DNA of 64,000 bases, from assembly GCA_037355855.1 (NCBI GenBank), contig CM074769.1, positions 1,674,001 through 1,738,000 of the forward strand, written 5' to 3'. Positions 34,447 to 47,503 of this stretch are shown here, piece by piece (positions within the stretch are counted from its first letter, which is position 1; every line of letters begins with the position of its first letter). A model generated the notes under the pieces. It had not been told where the DNA came from. It did no database searches and was given only the letters and a program-made list of their open reading frames with translations. The position numbers and the translations under genes were made by a program. Origin of the DNA: Pseudo-nitzschia pungens. Taxonomy: Eukaryota > Bacillariophyta > Bacillariophyceae > Bacillariales > Bacillariaceae.

Positions 34447-37400
34447 ATGTTTGAAATGAGATTGTTCGGGGGGAAAGAGAACGATGCAGAGATTGATTCG
34501 ATGGTAAGTGTTGGAAAGTTTGTCTCCACGGTGCATTGTCCTGTTACTGTACGCGAAGAGAGGCCCCGCGTCGAAATTCTCGCGGACGGAAACGAATGTT
34601 TCGATCGCGCAAACACAATGTGCTAACGCATCGCATCGCATCCATCCATCCGTTATGCATCCAACGAACAGCAGCGCGCATCCTCCGAGGCGGCGGCGAG
34701 ACGATTCGGAACACCGCTCCGCAGCAACGTCGACCGATCCAAGCGATCGGCACGGGACAGCTCAAAGAAAAAGGTAAAGGTCCGACGAACTCCACAGCAG
34801 ACAGTATCCTCGGCCAAAAAGTCGACGAGTGCGGAACCGACAGATGCAGCATCGTCGTCGTCATCGTCGTCGTCTTCCGCAGCTGCGTCTAGGGCTCCAA
34901 AGCTTTCGCTCTTCTCGTCCGTGGTACACTCGATTGCCAACGAAAAGACGGTGATATTTGATCCCGGACCGGTCGGTCTGCAATTGGAACCGGTGAACGA
35001 GGCCCCCGTGTATGGGTGTCGCGTCACGCGGTTTGTGGACGGGGGGCCAAAGGATCCGGGGCAGGCCCGCAGATCGGGCAAGATCCAACCTGGGGATTTG
35101 GTGCTGAAAGTGGAGGCGCAGGGAAAGTCCATGGCGGCCACGACGTACCAGGAGATCATCAACCTGCTGACGCTGACGCACGCGACACGAATCATGACGG
35201 TCCAATCGGTGTGGGATTCTTCTGGCGGTCCGGGGGGAACAACAACAACAACAACAACCGCAAAGAGTCTCCAGCGCATCATTCCAACAAAGAGACCGAA
35301 TTCCACGCCGGCGTCCTCCAAAAGCAAAAACAACTTCGGGCAACGCAGCAACAACAACGGCAAAGCGGTGCGAATGTCGCCAAACCCTCTTTCAGCAACC
35401 AAAAAAGCTTACGATCGATCGCTGAAATCCAGCAGACAAATCGAGAACGACGTGATACACCAACCCCCGTTCCACAATGTCTTACCCTCGTTGTCGAGCT
35501 CTCCGGAAGAATCGCGCAGTACTTCGACTCCCATTCGGAAACGAACACTGTTGCCGGAATCAGAGGCAGACGATGGGCCCGTAATCGTCCCCATCAACAC
35601 GGCACCAGCAACCATTTCGTTGCAAAGGAGTCGATCGGAATCGTCCAATTCCTCGTATTCCAGCAAGGACACCACTGGGTCGTCGATTACGAATCGATCG
35701 GACCCGCGACAGGCGCTCGCAGATCAATTCCTTTTGTTCGATGGGTTCATGGGCTCCTTTGAGCCGGAATATTCTCGGCATTCCGTCGCGGCGTCGACGG
35801 AAATGGATATGGACAGCCACGTAAACGATACCCACGAAACGGAAATCGAACCCTTGGATGGTCGCCTCGCCCGGACTCCAGAACGACGAGAGCAGACCGA
35901 AAGTAGCTTGGGAGAAAGTGCGGCAAAGGCTCGGATCGAGCAACAGCAGATTTTGTTCGAGGATAGCCTCGCCCGGGCTGATTACGAACAGCGGCTCCAG
36001 GCAGCGAGGATGGAACATTCCAAGGCCGAACGCGAATTGAAGGAGCTGTACATTAGCACGTGTGAACGTAACGAAACGAAGATTCGTGAACTCCAGGTGG
36101 TGAACGAGGATCTCCGTCAGGCGCTCGAGGAGACCAAGACCAAACAGACCTTGCTCACCAACACGAGGATCAAGGAACTGGAACAGCGGGTCGCCGAAAC
36201 CGAGAAACTCCGAATGCAGACGCAGGTGGAAGCAAAGGAAACGATCCAATCCAAGTCCAATGAGTACGCTAGGCACATGAAAGCAAAAGAGAGCCTATGG
36301 AGGAAACAATTCGCGAAACTCGAGGAAGAAAACACCGACTTGCGGGAAGAATCGAAATCCAGAGAATTGGAGTTGGACATGCAGCGAACCATGGTGGCAG
36401 AGATGGAATCTCGAATTCTTGCGGCCGAAACAGAAAAGGCAGAGATTTCCAGTCGCCTCGAGCGAACCTCCTATTCTCTCCAAGAACTCGAGGAATCTAT
36501 GGTGTTAGCAAAAGAAGGGGACAAAAACAAACACGGACTGCTCGAACTGACGCAGAGAAGACTGGAAGAAGTCACAAGAGAAAAGGACGCCTTGCTGGAA
36601 GAAATCGAAAGCTACGAATCCTTCAAGGAGGAATCGTCGGTCCTCACCGAAAAACTCGCCAATTCCGTGCACGAAAAACAAAAGGCGGTGGTCGAAAGCC
36701 AGTCCCTGGCGTGCAAACTCGAGGCAGAAAACGACAGGCTCACGAAGCAGATAGCGGAATCTGCCAATGATGTGGAACAACTCTTGGAAGAGAAGTTGCT
36801 GCTAGAGGACAAACTGGCTCTCACGTGGAAAGACATTGAAAAAGCGAAGAACGATGCCTCCATGATGCACCAGAATCTCATGGAGAAGCTCGAGAACGGG
36901 GAATACTACACCTCTGCCGACATCGAAGAAAAAGAAATTGCCATTCAGTCACTTGAAGGAGAGCTTGAGATAATCAGAGAGAATTCGAAAAACGAATTGA
37001 TCAAGTCTACCAAAAACACTCTCAATCTGCATCTACAGCTTCGGGGAGCCGAACGAGCTCTGCAGGAGACAGAAACGTCGAACGCAATACTGAACCGAGA
37101 GCGCCACGATATGCAAAAACGAACCACCGAGCTCGAAGAAATTCTGGGGAACGCGGAACGCAGGGTTGCAAGTTTATCCGAACTCTACAAGAAAGAGCAA
37201 GCCACCGCGAATCAGCGAAAGAATGAAATCGAAGCATTGCAATTATCCAGTGACGAAGCGGAAGTGGCACACCAAGAATCGATTCGGGTGCTGTCGTCCG
37301 AAATCGAATCCAAGAACGAAGAGCTTTCGTCGTGCAGGAGGGAATTGGAGGAAATGGAATCCTTCAAAGAGGCTGCTGTCGCCACCAGGGAAGAGCTCAA

Positions 37401-40400
37401 GATGCAGGTCGAAGCCGTCACAAAGTCCAAAGAAGAAGCCGAATTGCAATACCAAGAATCGATCGAGTCACTGTCACTGGAAATCGAGTGCAAGAAGAGC
37501 GAGCTTTCGTCGTGCAAAGGAGCAATAGAGGAACTGGAATCCCAGAACGCGAAGCAGGTGAAGCTGGCATCGGATCTCCAATCCAAGCTCGAAGCACTGG
37601 CAAGGTCTAAGGAAGAATCCGACTTGCAATATGAAAAACAAGTGAAATCGGTTTCGGCAGAGCTCCAAGCAAGAACCAACGAGCTTGCATCGTGCAATGA
37701 CCAATTGCAGGAAAGCATGGCTCGAGAGAAAGAAGCACTTGCTTCTGGCGAAAAGCTCAAGGTCGAGATTGAAACATTGTCGAAAGCCAAGCTAGAAGCC
37801 GAGATACAATGGAAGGGAGAAATCGAAGCGATTTCGGCGGACCTTGCGTCCAAACAGATTGAGCTTTCATCGTCTGAGGGGAAATTGGAGGAAATGGAAC
37901 TGAAGAAACAGGAGCAGGCGAAGATGATGTCGGATCTCAAGTCCCAGTTGGAGGAAATGACCAAGTCCAAGGAGGAATCCGAGTTGCGAAACAAGGAAGC
38001 ACTGGATTCAATTGCAGAAGAGCTCGAAGGGAAACAAAAGGAGCTTTCCTCTGTCCAAGCGAAATTGAACGACGTGGAATTTCAGAAACAGGAGCAGTCG
38101 GATATGGTGTCAGATCTTCAGTCGCAGTTGGAGGAAATGACAAAATCCAAGGAGGAATCCGAGTTGGAATATGAGGAGAAAATTGAATCAATCTCAGAAG
38201 AGCTCATAGAAAAGCAGAGGGAGTTTTCGTTATGCGAAGCTAGGTTGGAGGAAATGGAATCTCTGAAAGAGAATTCAATTAAAACCAATGCAGAACTCGA
38301 GAGCAGAGTTGAAGCACTGACAAAATCCAAGGAGGAAGCCGAGTTGCAATACGAAGAAGAAATGAAATCTATCTCGGGAGAGCTCGAGTCAAAGATGAAA
38401 CATCTTTCGCTATGTGAGAGCAAAGTAGAGGAGATGGAATTGCGGAATGAGAAGCAGTTGCAAATGACATCAGATCTTCAGTCCAGGTTGGATGAGTTGA
38501 CAAAATCCAAGGAGGACTGCGAGTTGGAACACAAGAAAGAAATTGAATCAATTTCAGCTGAACTAGAAATGAAAAAGGCGGAAATTTTGTCATGCGAGGA
38601 GGAATTGGAGGAAATACAATCTCTGAGAAACGGTGAAATGAGAGCTAATAAAGAGCTCAAGATTCAATTCAAATCACTATCGAAGTCGAAGGAAGACTCT
38701 GAGCAGAAATTCCAGGAAAAACTTGAATCAATGTCAGCAGAACTAGAAGTCAATAAGACGGAACTTTCGTCTTACAAGGCAACGTTGGAAGAAACGCTAG
38801 CTCAGAAAAACCAGCAGTCTCAAATGGCAGCAGACATGAAGTCTAATCTTGAAAATGTGGAAAAAGCCAAAATTTATGCGGAATTGCAACACCAGAAATC
38901 AATTGACACACTCTCCGCAGAACTCGAATCAAAGAAGAGCGAACTTTTGTCTTGCGAAAATGAAGTAGCTGCAATCGAATCTCTAAAAGAAGATGCGATC
39001 GCAGCAAGTGCGTTGCTCAAGGTTCAACTAGAAGCACTGGCAACTTCGAAGGACGAATCAGAGTTGCGACAACGGGAAATGATCGAATCTCTGTCAACTG
39101 AACTGGAATCCAAAAAGAAAGAAATTTCTGAAGAAATCACACAACGAAAGATTGCAGAAAACCAACTAGAACAAAAGATTGATGAATTGAGGGGTGAAAA
39201 GGAACAATTGGTGACGCACTATGAGGAGAAGGTCGACGAACTTGGCACCCGGCTTAAAACTGAAGGTGAGAAGTTGGCGTTCGCACAGAAAACGGAGAGA
39301 GAACTTCGCGAGAATCTCAGGCTGTTGAGGACGGAAAGAGAGAAGGAAGTAAAGCATTCCGAAGGACAAATTGAGCATCTCAATGCCGGACTACAGTCAC
39401 AATACGAAGAGTTTTCGTGCATTGAAATGAGATTAGATATCCTTCAAGAGGAGTACGATTCTGTCAAATCAGAGCTTGATGAAGCAACTGGGAAAATTAT
39501 GAGTTTGAAACAAACAAAGCAAAATATTGAAAAAAAACACCAAGAGAGAATCGAACAACTTGATTTCGAGCTTAAGTCCAAAGAAGCTCTACTGAAAACG
39601 ACGAAGTCGAATCTCGAGAATTCAATCGAAGAGTTGACGAAAGCAGGAATCCAGCATCGAAAGGATATTGAGGAGCTGACCAATGAGCTTGACATCACTA
39701 GAAGCAAGTTTTCTGCAGTGGTAAAGAAATTGAAAGATTTCGAAGATAGTGGTGTTGACTTGAATACAGTGGGAGAACTGAAAAAGACAATTGATTCGTT
39801 GAAGACAGAAAATGATTCGGTTTCGACTCAATACTGGGAAAGCATCCAAGAATTAACAATCGATTTAGAGTCTCGTACTCAAGAAGTTTCTCGCAAGCAA
39901 TCGATCATTGACGACATAGAAGAGGAAATCCAGTGCAACGAGATAAAAATTAGAGAAATGGAACAAGAAATCTTTCACAGGGATATAACTATTGGGAACC
40001 TGAAAACCGAATTAGCCGTTCAAACCAAACGTCTTGAATGCAGCGATGCTGAAAACTTGAAAAATCGGGACCTCATTTCGGACCTACGGTCGAAGCTCAA
40101 TGGCCTTGAGGGAGATTCAAATGATAAGATCGAACTACAACGTTCTTATGATGTGTTGAAGAAAAAAGTCGCGGACCTGGAGAAATCCAAGGAAAGTCTC
40201 TCGATAGACGCTTGCTCTGAAATTTTCCGTCTCGTCAAACGACTGGCGGTTCTCGATCATACTTATGGTAATATCAAGGATCAGCGATCGAAGGCAATGG
40301 AGATTGCAGTAATGCAACGCAAGTGGCAGAAAAAGGCTAAAATGCAAGTAGCTTCGTTGCAAAAGAAGCTCGATATCACCTCGGAACGAGCGCTTGAGCT

Positions 40401-43400
40401 TGAGAATGAACTGAAACAATATCTCGGCAGGCAGCAAGAGGAAGAAAACCAAGTTGTTCTCGAGCTTTCCGAGAAAACGAAGGAACTCGAACATCTCAAG
40501 CTAATGGTATCATCGTTGCAAGCAGAAATCTCTGCAATGCACCTGCTCTCAAAAAATCTTGAGGACTCGAGGCAGATAGAAATCAGCGACTTGAAAGCCG
40601 TAAATGAGGAATTGCAGTCTGCGTTAGCTACCGAAAAGATGGCAAGAAGTCAGTCGGAAGAAGATGCGTATGATGCAAGAATGGAATTCAGAATTATGCA
40701 ACAGAAGTATAACTCAATGGTGTCAAGCATGGAAGAAGCAGAGCTGAAATGCACGACAACGCTCCGCAGTCTCTTCTACGCGAACGCAACCGTTGCAAGT
40801 CTTGGTGTCCAACTGGAAGAAAAGGAACGACAACTTGTGAACGCTATTGATTCTTCTCAAAAATACAAGGACGAGATTGACGAGAAGCTGAAGGGCGAGA
40901 TGGAGTCGAGAATGTTTGAGGAGGAGCTGGCGGAGAAAGCCAAACACGTTACAGAGTTGAAGTCACGTCTAGTTGAAGTCGAAGAATGTGCAATGAAGAT
41001 GCAGGAATCTCTTGACGTTGCCCAACAATCTGAGAAGGATCTCCAGCACCAATTAGATCAGTGGAAGGTCAGTTTGCACAGAGAAGTGGCTAAAATACGA
41101 GGAGGAATTGACGAAGAATTCAGTATTTCTGCAAATGAAGAAGGAACCGGTGCAACCCTTAATGAACAAAACGATGAAGTGAATGCTGACAGGTTGGATC
41201 TTTCTCCAATCACTACAGAAATTGATCGGCTTGTAAAGTTCAACTCTTCGCTAGAGTTGGATCTCAGAGCAGCAAAAAAGGACAAACTGATTTCAGACGA
41301 ACTCTTAGAGAAGTCGATGAAAACAGTCGATGTCCTTCATGACAATGTGAGCGATCTCAGAGAGAAACTAAACACGAGGGATCAAGATCTTGATTTGCTC
41401 AAAGCTGAATTGAAATGTATGGAGGCAACAGCTTGCCGTTTGAAGGACGATTTAGAGTGGACGAAAAAAGATCACGAGGAACACGTGGTAGAGTTGCAAC
41501 AGCAGGTTCTCTCGACAAGAGCAACCTTCATCGCAGACCACTTCAATATGCGGAATCTAGAAATGAATGTTTCGAGTCTTCGCAAAAATGAGATTAAGAA
41601 CACAAGGATAATCGTTGAGTTGGAAGAAACTAATGAACAGAACCAGGTCGAAATGGAGAAGATGATTTCAATCATCTCCGAAAGGGAACAGCAATATGAA
41701 CAACTTGAGGAAGAAATGAAAATGTTAGAAAAGAGTCTTCTGAGCGATAAGGGAAAGAGACAAGAGTTTGGCCCGTCGAACAAAACAGAAGCGAAGGAGA
41801 AGGCGAGATTGTTAAAAAATATTGAAGATCTGAGCATGAAACTAATATCGCTTGAGGAATCCCGCAGACAAAGTCAGCTGGTTCACGAGAGAACAGAAGA
41901 ATCACTTAAGAAAAGTCTATCGAAAATCCATGCTGAATTCATCGTCAAGCATATTGAAATGAGCGATCTGAAGAAGCAAATCACAGTTCTTAGTCGCAGT
42001 AATGAAAAGGCGAAGAAGACTGTCGCAGACCTCGAACGTTCCATTTCATCTCTAAAAAACGACTTGAAGAAGAGCAATGAAGCTTTGACCAAATCCAACA
42101 GTCTTTGTGCAGATCTTAGTCAGGAAATTAAGTCTTTGGAGGACGATCGAATAGAATACCACGAAAGGATGGAGTCTGCTCTGAAAAAACAAGTTGATGA
42201 AACAGCCTCCTTGAAAGAGCAAGTCGAGCAAACTAATTCTGATATTGAAATCCTGAATGAGGAGAAGCAGTCTCTTGAGGAAAAGCACATGACAAAGCAG
42301 ATTCAATTAGAATCTTCTCTCTCGAAACAGGTCTCTGAATTTGACCAGTTGTACCAAAGAACATTGCTGCTAGAGGAACTCCTTGAGGATTCAAAGCGCA
42401 AGGTGGAGGAAGGGGAACTTGCTCGAAGATCTGAGCAGGAGAAGATTTCAGCACTGCGGCAAGAAGCCAACCAGTTCGCAATAATAATCGAATCCCTGGA
42501 AAAAGAGAAGGCGTCATTGGAGGAAAGTCTTGACATTTCTCAACAAAGGGTAGAGGCAGAGGCACTAGCACGAAAATCTGACCAAGAGGAATTGTTAGCA
42601 TTGCGTCAAGAAGCTGAGCAGTTAGCACCAAAGATTGAAGCTCTCGAGAAGGAAAAATTATCACTTGAAGAAAATCTTGAGCATTGCAAGCAAACGATGA
42701 ATGAAAAGGAACTTGCTCAAAGATCTGACCAAGAGAAGGTTGCAGCAATTTTCCAAGAACGTGAGCAACTAGCAACAAAGATTGAAGCTCTGGAAAAAGA
42801 GAAGGCGTCATTGGAGGAAAGTCTTGACATTTCTCAACAAAGGGTAGAGGCAGAGGCACTAGCACGAAAATCTGACCAAGAGGAATTGTTAGCATTGCGT
42901 CAAGAAGCTGAGCAGTTAGCACCAAAGATTGAAGCTCTCGAGAAGGAAAAATTATCACTTGAAGAAAATCTTGAGCATTGCAAGCAAACGATGAATGAAA
43001 AGGAACTTGCTCAAAGATCTGACCAAGAAGAGGTTGCAGCAATTTGCCAAGAACGTGAGCAACTAGCAACAAAGATTGAAGCTCTGGAAAAAGAGAAGGC
43101 GTCATTGGAGGAAAGTCTTGACATTTCTCAACAAAGGGTAGAGGCAGAGGCCCTTGCACGAAAATTTAACCAGGAGGAATTGTTAGCATTGCGTCAAGAA
43201 GCTGAGCAGTTAGCAACAGAAGTTGAAGCAATGAAGATAGAAAAATCATCACTTGAAGAAAATCTCCAGCATTCCACGCAAAAGGTGAAGGAAAAGGAAC
43301 TTGCCTGGAGATCTGATCAAGAGGAGATTTCAGTATTGCACCAACAAGCTGAGCAGCTAGCAACAAAGATTGAAGCTCTGGAAAAAGAGAAGGCGTCATT

Positions 43401-45096
43401 GGAGGAAACTCTTGAGAATTCTCAACAAAGGTTAGATGCAGAGGCGCTTGCACGGAAATCTGACCAAGAGAAATCCTTTGCATTACGCCAAGAAGCTGAC
43501 AATTTATCGAAATTGATTGAGGTCATCGAGACCAAAAAGGCATCACTCGAAGAAAGGCTTGAGCGTTCACAGAAAAGGATAGAAGAACAGGAACTTGCAC
43601 GACAATCTGACCAGGAGGAGTACTATGCGTTGCGCAGCGAGGCTAATAATTTATTATCAAAGCTAGAAATTTTGGAGAGAGAGAAAACTGATATGTCCGA
43701 AACCATTTCAAGACAACAAAATCAACTACATGCGGAAGAAGAACAATTCAACCAAGAGATTGCCAACGAGCTGACCAGACTGCGAGAGAAAATCCAGGTA
43801 CTAGAAGGAGAAAACTTCGCGAAGTCAACTTCACTTGCTGAAGTACAAAATAAGCTTGAATCGATGCGCGGTCGTTTCAGCCATGTTACCACTGAAAAGG
43901 TTCAACTGGATGAAAGATTGAGGAGCGCAAATGCTGAACTTGAACGATGTCGCAAAATTGCAGAAGAAAGACAAAACGAAGTTATTACATCAAACACTGT
44001 GAGAGAGGCATTGAGTAGAGATTTCGACAATATTTGTCAACAGCTGGACATCGAGAAGAATTCTCGTCTTACGGAAGTAGGTGCCCTGCAAGAAAAATGT
44101 GAAAAATTAGAGGTGACGAACACGACACTTTGTGAACGCGCCGAGCAAACAAAAGAAACAATGATTGAATTGGAAAAGGCATTGGAGCAGTTCAATGACA
44201 AGACTGTCAGGTCAGACCCACCCGTGATTGATGATGGTAATTCTGATTCTGATCACTTGTCATCCGTCAAAGATGCATTTCACCACCAATCAGCCGTTCT
44301 GGAAGACGTGAAAATTTCTGAAACAATGCTGGAAGATCTGATCGATGAAGTGATGTACATAGCAACCCGATCCGAATCGGAAATGCTGGAGTTATCTTCT
44401 ACACTGGGAACTGTCGACGATTTACTTTTTCATCCGTCGCATCTTCTTTCATCTTTGGATCTTGCCGGAGTGGGTTCGTCCGAACACTATTTAGGCGGAG
44501 TGCGAGTGCGACTCGAAGATTTGGCTGCCCTAGCGTACAAGACGAGCGTCGAACTGAACAATCGTCAAAATCAGCTTTTGCAATGGAAGTCAAAGCGTTC
44601 CGAGTGCCCCGCTCTTCCCTCCACGCCCCCGTCCTGCAAGCAACTGAGCAGAATTTTGTTCAACGACAACGGTGACGGACCGTCTTGTGACTTCACCCCG
44701 GTTATTACCGACGGGGCGAAAGAAGTTAGGGACAAGCTTGCCGGTGCAAGATTGCTGTCCTGCATCTTGGAAAACCGCAACAAGATGGATCTAGCATCCG
44801 CCTTCCGTAAATGGACATGCGCCGCCGGAGTCATTGGTGCGAGCTCCAGTCAGAGACAGACGGCTGCCGAACTGGCCCACGAACTTGAGGTAACTCGAGA
44901 AAAATTGTTAATTCTAAAGAACCATCTGAAAGCTAGTCGACCAGGAAAGCAAAAACCACGATTGCGACGCATTCTCGAACGCCTTGACGGCAATTCAATA
45001 AGCCGTGATGACGATGCAAACACGAATGCGAATGTCAACGTGGACAATGCGTTCTACATTCACACAGACGACAACAATGCCTCATTCGGGATATAA
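34447..45096 (+). CDS. Giant PDZ and coiled-coil protein, two exons (34447-34503, 34672-45096)
   Basis: The long frame has no ATG before its PDZ domain, so I place an upstream exon. ATG at 34447 opens 19 codons (MFEMRLFGG...) ending at a strong donor ATG|GTAAGT (34503/34504). The acceptor AACAG|CAG (34671/34672) restores the frame, and a branch-like CTAAC lies at 34623-34627. The product is about 3,493 residues. Residues 20-105 are basic then Ser-rich (KKKVKVRR, poly-Ser). A PDZ domain spans about 110-195 (PVGLQLEPV...PGDLVLKV). After a disordered stretch, nearly 2,800 residues are coiled coil, including 60- and 98-residue repeats. The C-terminal 300 residues are mixed, with AFRKWTCAAG. Such proteins tether membranes or scaffold cytoskeleton (golgins, centrosome proteins); the exact role is unknown. 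TAA at 45094-45096. Confidence 0.85.
34504..34671 (+). other. Predicted intron of the giant gene
   Basis: 168 bases with GTAAGT donor, CTAAC branch-like motif 45 bases before the acceptor, and a tandem acceptor AACAGCAG. Splicing at either AG keeps the frame and changes the protein by one Gln. The intron contains the in-frame TAA (34624-34626) that closes the exon 2 frame upstream. Confidence 0.65.
37321..39120 (+). repeat. Ten tandem 180-bp coding units (60 residues each)
   Basis: Units start at exactly 180-bp steps (37321, 37501 ... 38941), each opening with a variant of GAGCTTTCGTCGTGC and ending near a GCAGAGCTCGAATC-type phrase. There is no indel across 1.8 kb. Typical residues are ELSSC, LEEMES, LKSKEESELQ and IESISAELESK. 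60 residues equal seven heptads plus one hendecad, so the coil phase is kept by a regular stutter. Confidence 0.85.
42496..43671 (+). repeat. Four tandem 294-bp coding units (98 residues each)
   Basis: CTGGAAAAAGAGAAGGCGTC starts units at 42496, 42790, 43084 and 43378. The first two units differ at only about three bases, so the duplication is recent. 98 residues are exactly 14 heptads, which leaves the coiled-coil register unbroken. Confidence 0.88.
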
Positions 45097-46586
45097 ATAA
45101 CTGTACACAATAGAAACAGCTTGGGGAATGCAGTAAAAAGAAAATAAATACTGTAATAGAAATACTGATGTTAATTGGATTATAATAATGCCAACGGAAA
45201 TATCCCAAAGGTGAAACTTTTACACTCAAATCGTGTCACCATGCTAACAAGGATTGTTTGGAAGCACATAGCAAAGAGTGATGAAAGCATCATTGACAAA
45301 GCTGAAAGAAATGCTGCATGAAATGCTAACTTTTTTGAAATCCAAAAGGACTTCATTAACAATGAGCTGTAATAGTTTTTTTCTGGGATGAATTTCTGCA
45401 AAATTACCATTGTGTACATTTCTGCGTGTGAGTTGTCAGATGAGAACATAGCATTTGATATTCTATGTGAGACGGAGTGTAAAGAGTACACAGGGCTTCC
45501 TCACAGAACAAGTATTGGATGCCTGAGCCAAGTTCCATGTTGCACTGCAAATTACTCATCGGTTTAACCAAAACTTGAAGAATCATATGAGTGTTAATGA
45601 ACTACATGTAAGTATCAAGCTGTCTGGGAAAAGGGTCAAACCATTGTAGAAATTGGAAAAACAATACTGATCGAAGACTTCATAGTGCAAGTAACGAACA
45701 CAACATTGAACAAAATTGAATTAACTTGTATACGATACTAAAAATGCAGGAGTCATGCTAAACCTTGCCATTAATTATTTCTACAGCAGCATCATAACTG
45801 GCACTAAGAACATATAAATGACTGTATAACTTGCAATATAAAAAATTCCATTAATGCACTAACAATAATGAATACCATGTCCCAATTTGCTTCTAAATTT
45901 ATCTGGTGCATGAAGTTCCTGATTTGTGTGCCTCTGATAGTTTGGTAGTGACAGAGACACCAAGATATTTTGACAGGGTAGAACCCCTAGGTATTCACAT
46001 GTGCTATGACATGACACTTTGTTGATGGGCTTGTTCACAAGAGATGGGACTCATCTTGGATTCTAGTATTATGCGTGCTGGTAGCTCTGACAAGCTTTAG
46101 TACAGAATCTGTGGTCATTCTTTTAAATTGAGATTCTTTTCCAAAACACATTTGTGCTACTAGCATCACTGATCACTTGCAATATGATCCACTCTTTGTT
46201 TGTCAGTTGTTTTGTTTGTCTGCTGGAGTCAAATGGAGACAAAGAAGGCATGCCTAGTAGGACCCCTCAGCAGAAGTTTCCATTTACCTTTGCAGACTGT
46301 AGTTTTCCAGGTCTAAAGAAATATGTAGTACTACCAAAGACACTACTAATATGATCACAAACGGAGCTATCCATATTGGAAACCTCAGGCCTCTGGTGCA
46401 TGTTGTCTGCATCCTAGTAGCGGAAAGAACAAGAGATGAGTCAACACCATTTGCAGCATTTACATGAAGAAGACGTCAATGTGACATATTTGGTGATGTC
46501 GACTGCATTTCAGAGCTATTCCATGCTGGAATGGGAACTTTTCAGATAGAATGCTGCAAATCATTGTTGCAAAGTATTACTTGTAC
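45097..46586. other. Intergenic host DNA downstream of the giant gene
   Basis: AT-rich, with probable 3' UTR near 45097-45180. Short ORFs on both strands have no recognisable domain or supported start. I see no RNA gene or repeat. GTAC at 46583-46586 is the left target duplication of Copia-R. Confidence 0.5.
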
Positions 46587-47503
46587 TATGAAGATATTCA
46601 TGGTGGTGCTATGATCTGTGCTAGCAAGGCTCCTGTGTAGAAGGGCTACTGGGTCTACAGTCAGCAACACCCAGTAACTGACTAACAGGTGCTGAGCTGA
46701 GTGCTAGAGCTGTGTGCTAATTGCTAGCATACAAGCTCAGCAACAGGCTTAGCAACAGGCTTAGCAACAGGCTTAGCAACAGGCTTAGCAGCAGGCTTAG
46801 CAGCAGACCTATCCTGTTTAGTATGGATGCTAGCAGAGTTTACTAGGGTCGCCGCGTACGATTTGTACCAATCGTACGTACCCCGAGTAAAGCACCTGTT
46901 ATGATGTAGCTAAATGCTACAGGGTTAGGGTTGCTAAGGCTACGAGATACTGGAAGATGCTAACCTACCATGATACCAATGCTAAGATATGATGCTACCG
47001 CCGGGGTCGGGTCATTGGTGTATAATATGTACCATGATCGGATACCCGGCCCAAACAGTTACCCAACGCGCTAGCACACGATTCGGTCTAATTAATCGGA
47101 GATACCTACGATACTCCGATACGGTACGCTACTCGTAGGATACAGTACCAGAGCTACAGGAGTTCTGTTATTATACGAGTTAGCGAGTTAGCGAATCGAT
47201 GTCACGATACACGATACAGAGCTGAGCGCTTTGGCTCAGCTCCCTTTTCACTCTTTCTTTTACACTCTAAAATAGAAACCTATCATGCCCTCCTTTCGAT
47301 CGATTCCGATGTACCTCTAGGGAAGTGCCTTGTATTGCTTGAGTGTATGCAATAGACTTTGAACAGTCCACTGTAGACTCACGATTTGCCAGGACTTTAT
47401 GTATTGTTATTGTTAAGGCTTTCCCCTATTTTTTAGGCCAGTATGAAACAGTTTATATCTACGAGTCGTCCCCGAAGATCGCTGACGAGCGAATATCAAC
47501 ACA
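46587..47503 (+). repeat. 5' LTR of Copia-R
   Basis: Starts TATGAAGATATTC and ends ATATCAACACA. It contains a tandem block of GCAACAGGCTTA units (about 46736-46806), GGGTTAGGG (about 46921-46929) and the paired GAGCTGAGC / GCTCAGCTC hairpin near 47218-47243. The bases after it, GTTTATCAGACC, match those of Copia-L and include the probable primer site. Confidence 0.92.

Noticed and set aside
34653..35402. Minus-strand 249-residue ORF
   Set aside because: Antisense to exon 2 of the giant gene; composed of complements of its Ser, Thr and Asn codon runs.
42233..43159. Minus-strand 308-residue ORF with repeats
   Set aside because: Its repeats mirror the 98-residue units of the sense coiled-coil frame.
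37321..43671. CRISPR-like or satellite array in the 180-bp and 294-bp repeats
   Set aside because: The repeats are in frame in one long coding sequence, with diverged units and no unique spacers, so they are protein repeats.
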